A stretch of 64,000 bases of DNA from Erwinia_E haradaeae_F (GTDB lineage: Bacteria; Pseudomonadota; Gammaproteobacteria; Enterobacterales; Enterobacteriaceae): assembly GCF_900698855.1 (NCBI RefSeq), contig NZ_LR217698.1, positions 1 through 64,000 of the forward strand, given 5' to 3'. Shown here one piece after another: positions 57,674 through 64,000 of this stretch (within the stretch, counting starts at the first letter, position 1; each line of letters starts with the position of its first letter). Made by a program: the position numbers and the translations under genes. The notes beneath the pieces were generated by a model. The model was not told the DNA's origin. It made no database searches and saw nothing but the letters and a program-made list of their open reading frames with translations.

Positions 57674-59632
57674 AAGATCGATTTAGTAGTATTTTATTTA
57701 ATTTGATTTGTAAAATATAGGATTTTGGTAACTGTAATTATAAATTTTCTTTAGGGAAAACTAATTTGTAATTTTTTAAAAAAGTATGATATATTAATAG
57801 TTTAGAAAGGGTTAAGAAGCTATTAGTTAGTGAAAATAGGAAGATATATATCGATATATAGTCATGAATGGATAAGAAAGGGATAAGAAAAAGATTCAGT
57901 CAATGGGATTATCATATAATTTTAACGATGTATTACAATGATATGTATGATGAGATTTTTAATTACTTAGGAAACATTAAGTAGTCTTTATTCTTTAAGA
58001 ATAAATGCATTATTCTTTCCATTTTTTTAAGTTAATTTAGATTTGATAGTATTAAATTACAAGATTTTTTTATAAAGTAATTTTACAATAGAATATCATA
58101 TCAGATGAGGAGTAGAGAAAAAGATTTTTATCTATATTAGTGTTGCGTGATTAGAAGGCAGAAGCTGGTAATTGTATAGTTTAGATATGGATTGTATGGG
58201 ATTTCTATTTTTTCTCTAATGCAGTACTAGAGATATTTTATAAATTGTTTAAATTTTCTATTATACAATGTATCTTACTTAAGAGATAAGATTAAGTGTA
58301 TATTATCATAATTAGCCTAATATATGGGAATATATATTCTATAATAGATTGTATTAATATTATCTATATCCAAATTTTTAAGAGATGTGGATTTTAATAT
58401 AAAAAGAAGAATTTTAAGTCTGACAAGTAATAGAAGTAAAAAAACGGGGCTCTATTATTTGAGATATTAGAGGTTAATGGTCGCTTAGGATTCTCAAAAT
58501 AAATATTTATTTTTTTTCACCTAAGTAAAAGTGAACATGTATGTTGATATAGTTTTCTTGTAATTAAAGGAAAAGTTTAGTGATAATGGTAGTATGAAAT
58601 ATAATGATGTTTTCTGTATATCTATTGTCAATATAATTATAATATATAATCATATAATATGATTATATTTACTATGTGGTGATGATAGATACATGTAAAT
58701 TATTGTAATGTATTGTCATATTTTTTGCTTATTTCTAATTGATTTTTTGTTATGATAATTTTAATCAATATTTTATTGACTGGATTTGTGTTTAGTTTAT
58801 GATTTATAAGATAATTGTACGATAATGGTTGTTTATAATGTTATATAATAACTTCTTTCAGTTAGTAAAGATAATAGAGATATTTTATAGATTAAGACTA
58901 TACAGATTAGATATATTTTGTGTTCATAAATTCAAGTTATAGAGTCTTTTCTATAGATATAGAGGGATATGTTACAAAATATGGTAGATTGATTATATTT
59001 ATATATTCATTTTCAATTAACTTCTCTCCTTATCAGATAATTCTAGATGTTCATGATTTTTAATAATTGGTTATTAAAATAATTCTAATGTTATTTTTAG
59101 AAGAAGAAATAATAATAATTTAACTATTATCTGATTTTTTTATTTATTTTAAATAAAAACATATTTTATTATGGATCAAGAGTTGTATCTAAATTGATTA
59201 GATTTTATTTTTTTATGTTTATCATTTTATGATAGAGATTCTTTATTATTTAAAAGTGTGGAGATAAGGTTAATGTAGTATCTGTTAGTTTAGATAAACT
59301 ATGAATAATATTATTATATAATATAACGTGCAAAGAAGAGGCTGGATAAGTAGGAAAAAATATGAAGATAGCATTATAAATTTCTAATTTATTTAGATTT
59401 TTGAATATGAATATTAATAATTTTTAAAAAATTATTTTATTATCAGAATTATGACTGAATCATATTGACTTATAAGATCATGATGTAGATATAGCGAATA
59501 ATAAATTTAAATTCAATAAAGTAAGATATTCGAGAAAAATAATTATTTATAGGTAAATGTTTTATTAATTTTGTAAAATACGAATTTAAGTAATTTTTGA
59601 TATTTATTTTTGAGTGTGGTTGTTAAATATAA
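57674..59632. other. 2-kb gene desert between convergent prmB and the arcD-like gene
   Basis: No supportable gene or tRNA. A 23-base AT-only-like palindrome at 58645-58667 is present but of low information content. Confidence 0.55.
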
Positions 59633-59658
59633 ACATCCCATCGTTATACGATGGATGT
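59633..59658 (-). terminator. Probable terminator of the arcD-like gene
   Basis: CCATCG and CGATGG form a 6-bp core, extended by ACAT and ATGT past a bulged C. On the minus strand it is followed by TTTATATTT. It starts 36 bases after the arcD-like stop. Confidence 0.5.
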
Positions 59659-59693
59659 CTTAATTTAATGAATAATTTCTAATGAAATAGTTT

Positions 59694-61007
59694 TTATAGC
59701 TCCTTTTTAGTCCAGTGATTGTAGTAAAAAACTAGTATACCTGGTAAGTATAGTAAAAGCGATAAAAGAAAATTGGTAAGTCCTGATGCATATAATAACC
59801 AAATTCCATAGATACTTGCACCGATTGCCGTGATAGTAATAGCTGGTTTGTTTAAACTTAATGCTACTTTAAAAAGATACATGGTTACTAATAAATAAGG
59901 TAATAATATCATTTCTGATGCAATAGTAAGGAGAACATTGTAGTCACAATTAGTAAGGTAAATTAGAATCAGTCCGATTTGAACCAAAGCATTGGTGAGA
60001 TATAGAGAGATAGTTGGCGCTCCATGAACATTACGAAGACTTAGACTTGGCATAAGAAAGCTTTTGTTAATTACAGTAATGAGGGGAACTTCTGCTGCCA
60101 TGATTGTCCAACTTAGATATGCTCCACATACTGAAAGAATTAGGCCAATTACTATAATAATAGTGCCTCCGTATCCCATTAAGTGATGCATTAATCCAGC
60201 CATAGAGGGATTATGCATCATTGCTAGCTCTTTTCGTGAAACAACACCCAAAGATATAAGTGTAACTAGTATATAAATAGCTAATGCAGCCAGAACCGCT
60301 AGTAATGTAGCCGAGCTAATATCATTTTTATTGCGCGCTCTTTCTGACATGACTACTGCGCCTTCAATGCCAATAAATACCCAAAGTGTAATCAGCATAG
60401 CATCCTTTACTTGTTGCCAAATTGGCTTTTCTAGCGCTTGGCCGATGAAATCAAACTGGAAGCAACTGTATCGAAAATTAATGCTAGCTAGTACAATAAA
60501 TAATCCTAGAGGAAGAAGTTTACCAATTGTTGCTATAAGATTAACATTTGCCGCAGTTTTGACTCCTCGTACAATCAATGCGTGAATTAGCCATAATAGA
60601 AGAGAGGACGCTAAGAGAGAATAATAGGTATTACCATTTCCGAAGACAATATAGTCTGAGGAGTCACTAAAAATACTTATAGAAGAAAAAATAATAACTA
60701 GATAAGCTGCATTAGCAATAATAGCAGATAACCAATATCCCCATGCGGAGCAAAATCCAATTAAATTACCAAAACCTGCTTGAGCATAAATAAAAATACC
60801 ACCGTCTAGATTAGGTGTTAGTTTTCTTAGAAAAATCAATGTTAATGCTAAAAGAATGATCCCCCCCCCAGTAATACTCCAGGCTATTAAAAGAGCTGCT
60901 GGGCTTGCGACGGCTGCCATATTTTGCGGTAAATTAAAAATACCGGCACCTAGCATGGAACTTAAAACTAGTGCAGTTAAAGCACTTAATCCTAATTTTT
61001 TATTCAA
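59694..61007 (-). CDS. arcD: Arginine/ornithine antiporter-like transporter (ArcD/YdgI, APC family)
   Basis: Basic amino acid antiporter of the APA group with about 12 membrane spans. The protein has 437 residues and follows E. coli YdgI (460) closely: LGLSALTALVLSSMLGAGIFNLPQNMAAVASPAALLI, LITLWVFIGIEGAVVMSERARNK and SVCGAYLSWTIMAAEVP. The last membrane span of YdgI is missing. The start is TTG at 61007, with GAGG 6 bases upstream, at exactly the homologous position. A run of nine G (coding strand, 60869-60861) encodes Gly-Gly-Gly in the second span. Substrate is inferred from the family. Confidence 0.88.
   Translation of the reverse strand: MNKKLGLSALTALVLSSMLGAGIFNLPQNMAAVASPAALLIAWSITGGGIILLALTLIFLRKLTPNLDGGIFIYAQAGFGNLIGFCSAWGYWLSAIIANAAYLVIIFSSISIFSDSSDYIVFGNGNTYYSLLASSLLLWLIHALIVRGVKTAANVNLIATIGKLLPLGLFIVLASINFRYSCFQFDFIGQALEKPIWQQVKDAMLITLWVFIGIEGAVVMSERARNKNDISSATLLAVLAALAIYILVTLISLGVVSRKELAMMHNPSMAGLMHHLMGYGGTIIIVIGLILSVCGAYLSWTIMAAEVPLITVINKSFLMPSLSLRNVHGAPTISLYLTNALVQIGLILIYLTNCDYNVLLTIASEMILLPYLLVTMYLFKVALSLNKPAITITAIGASIYGIWLLYASGLTNFLLSLLLYLPGILVFYYNHWTKKEL
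60861..60869 (-). repeat. Nine-base poly-G tract inside the arcD-like gene
   Basis: GGGGGGGGG on the coding strand (C9 on the plus strand) in ACT GGG GGG GGG ATC. It is the longest G/C homopolymer noticed in this AT-rich window. A gain or loss of one base would truncate the protein after about 50 residues. Confidence 0.9.
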
Positions 61008-61780
61008 AAAAACCTCAGATATAGAAAATATTAGTTAAAATAAAAAATTTTATGTAATGGGTCAGTTACAATAGACACTGAGTATTGATGTATGCTTAGA
61101 TGATTTTGTATTCAGAACTATGTTAATTTAGAAAATGTTTTCTTTTAAGCAGGGATCCAATGATATGGTGACAGATATTTTATCATTCAAATTTCATTAT
61201 ATATTTATAATCTATAATAATTAAATTATTTTACTTAGCTGAGCTATTAGAATTAGTTTAATGTTGTACAAAGATAATTGTAATAAGAATACATTCTTTT
61301 TTGATTGTTTCTATATATTTATTCTACGTCTTGTAGACTATTTTCAGTTTGTTGTTAACTAGTCCATATTATTTTTAATATCTAAGGTAATTAGTGTGAT
61401 TTTTTTTAAAAGCATGAAAGATTGTCTTATGTGATTTATCACATGTGGCTCTACATATATAAAATATAATATTTTACTCAAAATATTGGTTTCCTTGACT
61501 ATTTAAGGATATACACTTTGTATTAAATTAATGTGTGAATTACAAGTTACAGTATATTTTGATTCACACAATTATATGTTTATATAGCTATATTGACTTT
61601 CTAGTGTCTTAGATTATTTATTTCTAAATATATTTTTAGAAAAAAAGGAATAGGCGTGATATATGTAATAACATTATGATTGATTATAGTGTTGGTTTTG
61701 TTAGTTTGTTTATTAAGCTTCTTCGTTGTTCTGACTAGAGTGAAATTATTAATTTAAAATGTATGTTGTAATATGATGTC
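61008..61780. other. Gene-free region between sbcB and the arcD-like gene
   Basis: AT-rich with no supportable feature. Confidence 0.5.
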
Positions 61781-63235
61781 TTATATTGAATAACTATCTG
61801 AGTGTATATACCATTGAAGTTCTTTTGCGTAAGATAAAAGATCTTCTAGGATTTTCATTTTATTTTGATTACATTTATTGAGATCTAATAGAGTATGGAT
61901 CTTTTCTATATATTGATTAAAATATTTTTGAGTAAGGATGGAGCGACGTTGCGCCATCCAAATTTTTTTTTCTATAGTGTTTAGAGTTTCAGGAAAGTTT
62001 CGGGCTCGAAAGCGAAATAATAATTTTGACAGTCGTTCATCATGAAATGATAGACGTAGACTAGACAATGTTTCTGGATTAGTGTTGCGTATAATTTTAA
62101 TAGAAGATTGATCTGTTTGGTTAAAGAAACCATTATAAAGCTGTGCATCAACATCGTTTAATTGTAGTATTGGTGGTTCTTCTAAGTATAGTTCAATAAT
62201 TTTTTTACTTATTTGAGGATGTTGTTGTAATTTTTTAAAATTATTTAAACAATCCTTGATGTCTATATTAATTCTCTGAGCATCGAAGTCTCGTAATGTA
62301 TGGGCTGGTGCAATTACTGGGCATCTATTAAGATGGATTAGCTTTAGGGGCATGGTAGAGATTTCATCGTAGTGTTTATGACACCTATAGAGCTTTGTAC
62401 GTAATTCATTTGAATTTGTTTCAAATAAGGGCGCAATATTTTTGCTTAGGTCACAGACTATCAATGTATTTTGTTTTTTCGGATGCCATCCTAGTGGAGC
62501 AATTAAGCTCGTATATTTACGTTTTTTACCAAATGTATTTGAAACATGTACTAGTATCTGTATTTCTCGTATATTAATTAATGTGTTAAGCTGAGCTTTA
62601 TTTCTATAGTGATATAGAAAATGATAGAGCCTCGGTTGTTTTTTTTTGATGAGTTTAGCTAGCTCAATTGTAGCGTAGACATCATCTATAGCATCATGAG
62701 CATGATGGTGTACGATTCCATTTTTTTGAGTAAGTTCTGTTAGACGGAGGCTAGGCAAACCATCTAAATCTAGAGGCCACTGTATTCCTTGTGGTCGTAA
62801 GGCGTAACAAGTCCTTATTACGTTTAGTAGGTCCCATCTACTGTTTTTATTTTTCCAGCTCCAGGAGTAAGGATCATAAAAGTTACGATAGAAGAGGTTT
62901 CGACTAATTTCATCATCAAAACACAAATTGTTATAACCTATGACACACGTATTTGGAATATTGAATATTTTATAAATCTGTTTAGTAAACTGAGCCTCAT
63001 TAATACCGCGTTCACAAGCAATTTGTGGTGTAATACCTGTAATTAGAACAGCTTCTGCTTGCGGGAGATAGTCCAGTGCAGGCTGGCAATATATTACTTT
63101 TGGGTCTCCAACAGGGTTTAAGTTAATATCAGTGCGCAGAGCAGCGAATTGCGCTGGTCGATCTAATGATGGATTTTTTCCAAAAGTTTCATAATCGTAA
63201 AATAGCAGTGTGGGTTGCATTAGTATATTGTTCAT
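61781..63235 (-). CDS. sbcB: Exodeoxyribonuclease I
   Basis: Processive 3'-5' exonuclease on single-stranded DNA, used in mismatch repair and recombination. The protein has 484 residues (E. coli 475). The DnaQ-fold motifs are intact: DYETFG (ExoI), NNLCFDDE with the second catalytic aspartate, and HDAIDDVYAT (ExoIII). The SH3-like and C-terminal helical domains follow (VDAQLYNGFF, RNFPETL). The start MNNILMQPTLLFYDYETFG is plausible, and ATG at 63220 is an alternative. Contrast the inactivated exonuclease of PolA in this window. Confidence 0.96.
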   Translation of the reverse strand: MNNILMQPTLLFYDYETFGKNPSLDRPAQFAALRTDINLNPVGDPKVIYCQPALDYLPQAEAVLITGITPQIACERGINEAQFTKQIYKIFNIPNTCVIGYNNLCFDDEISRNLFYRNFYDPYSWSWKNKNSRWDLLNVIRTCYALRPQGIQWPLDLDGLPSLRLTELTQKNGIVHHHAHDAIDDVYATIELAKLIKKKQPRLYHFLYHYRNKAQLNTLINIREIQILVHVSNTFGKKRKYTSLIAPLGWHPKKQNTLIVCDLSKNIAPLFETNSNELRTKLYRCHKHYDEISTMPLKLIHLNRCPVIAPAHTLRDFDAQRINIDIKDCLNNFKKLQQHPQISKKIIELYLEEPPILQLNDVDAQLYNGFFNQTDQSSIKIIRNTNPETLSSLRLSFHDERLSKLLFRFRARNFPETLNTIEKKIWMAQRRSILTQKYFNQYIEKIHTLLDLNKCNQNKMKILEDLLSYAKELQWYIHSDSYSI

Positions 63236-64000
63236 AGTTTTAGAATGTTCTAGTGAAGCATAGATTTATCTTGAATTATAGATGATGATCAATTTTTTAC
63301 AGTGATTAAAAATGGATAATATTTTTAGTACATGTTTTTTAAAACATTATTCTGTGAGGTAAAGTAATTACTTAGTGATACATAATTAATTCTACAATTA
63401 ATAATTGATGGAGTACTAAAAAGTAGTCAATATAGATGCAGGTTATTCTAATCAGTTATTCTAATTATATGTTAAGATAAATTATATGTCGCATAGATTA
63501 TAAACGAGCGCCTCGTAAGGATTATCATCTAATTTAAGTAAGATGAGCTATATTCTGTTATGTCTTTGAGTGGTATGTTTTAGAGCATATTCTATTTCGC
63601 TAATAATAATGTATATGTTATGCAACTTGGTGTTTTTTATAAAATTAATTGTAATCTATGTTTTTTATTAAAATGTCATTTAGTTATTAAATTTAGAATA
63701 GTCTAAATGATAATAAAATAAGAAAATATAAAAAAATTTCATATTTAATAAATTATTCATTTATTTAAGCAAGTATTTATTATGATTATAATGAGTTATT
63801 TTATATAAGAGAATTTTTTATTAGCTTATTATGTTTATTATTTATAATTTTATTGGTTTGAAGATTTGTGGCTATATTTTGATGATCACAAAAATTGATC
63901 TATCTCTAAGAGATAGAAGTAAATTTATAGTTATTAATAAATACAATTTTAATCTATTTTAAAGATTTATATCTAGATACTTTATTTTTAAATAAAATAG
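63236..64000. other. Gene-free right end of the window
   Basis: AT-rich with no gene. A small palindrome CTATCTCT-A-AGAGATAG lies at 63900-63916. The sbcB promoter should lie near the left end. Confidence 0.45.

Noticed and set aside
58645..58667. 23-base palindrome TATAATCATAT-A-ATATGATTATA
   Set aside because: It is nearly pure A/T; such palindromes are expected often in DNA of this composition.

Overview
The window is a strongly AT-rich piece of a reduced gammaproteobacterial chromosome. Nearly every gene is a close, usually full-length match to an Escherichia coli (Enterobacterales) protein. Only about 65% of the sequence is coding (41.4 kb in 40 recognised genes). Many genes are separated by 0.4-2.7 kb of gene-free DNA of very low GC. 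No insertion sequence, phage gene, CRISPR array, rRNA or tRNA was recognised. This is the picture of an obligate or long-term insect endosymbiont of the Enterobacterales in active genome erosion. The genus cannot be fixed from the sequence alone. In Buchnera the atp operon follows mnmG directly, but here the two lie about 37 kb apart.

Layout. 1-252 looks like a degenerate oriC (four near-DnaA boxes, then an AT-rich tract) upstream of mnmG. 253-9023 (+): mnmG, pyrG-eno, trxA, rho. 9741-20078 (-): apaH, the rpsP-rimM-trmD-rplS operon, purL, tadA. 21585-29034 (+): rpiA, lgt, polA, purM-purN. 29665-30468 (-): tcdA. 33215-36229 (+): a 24-codon mini-ORF, sppA, ansA. 36569-45955 (-): groES-groEL behind a clear sigma-32 promoter, then the whole F1Fo ATP synthase operon atpBEFHAGDC without atpI. 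47628-49525 (+): gntK-gntU. 50460-55159 (-): rsxA-B-C-D-G without rsxE. 56726-57673 (+): prmB. 59694-63235 (-): an arcD/ydgI-like antiporter and sbcB. The blocks match short E. coli neighbourhoods (pyrG-eno, trxA-rho, sppA-ansA, gntKU, rsx) but are shuffled against each other.

Together the genes cover ATP synthesis, lower glycolysis (eno), gluconate uptake and phosphorylation feeding the pentose phosphate pathway (gntU, gntK, rpiA), late purine synthesis (purN, purL, purM), CTP synthesis, translation and tRNA modification (mnmG, trmD, rimM, rplS, rpsP, tadA, tcdA, prmB), protein quality control (groESL, sppA), redox (trxA, rsx), DNA replication and repair (polA, sbcB) and transcription termination (rho).

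The most notable points are signs of degeneration with function partly kept. DNA polymerase I has lost all four catalytic carboxylates of its proofreading exonuclease while its polymerase and 5' nuclease motifs are intact. Thioredoxin has a CSPC active site. tadA and trmD have lost their ancestral ATG start codons. A perfect 16-bp tandem duplication at the atpF-atpH junction creates a decoy start. A nine-G tract lies inside the TTG-started, C-terminally shortened arcD-like gene. RsxC lacks its repeat tail and RsxE is missing. Several long perfect hairpins stand in otherwise featureless DNA. I found no clearly new multi-gene system.
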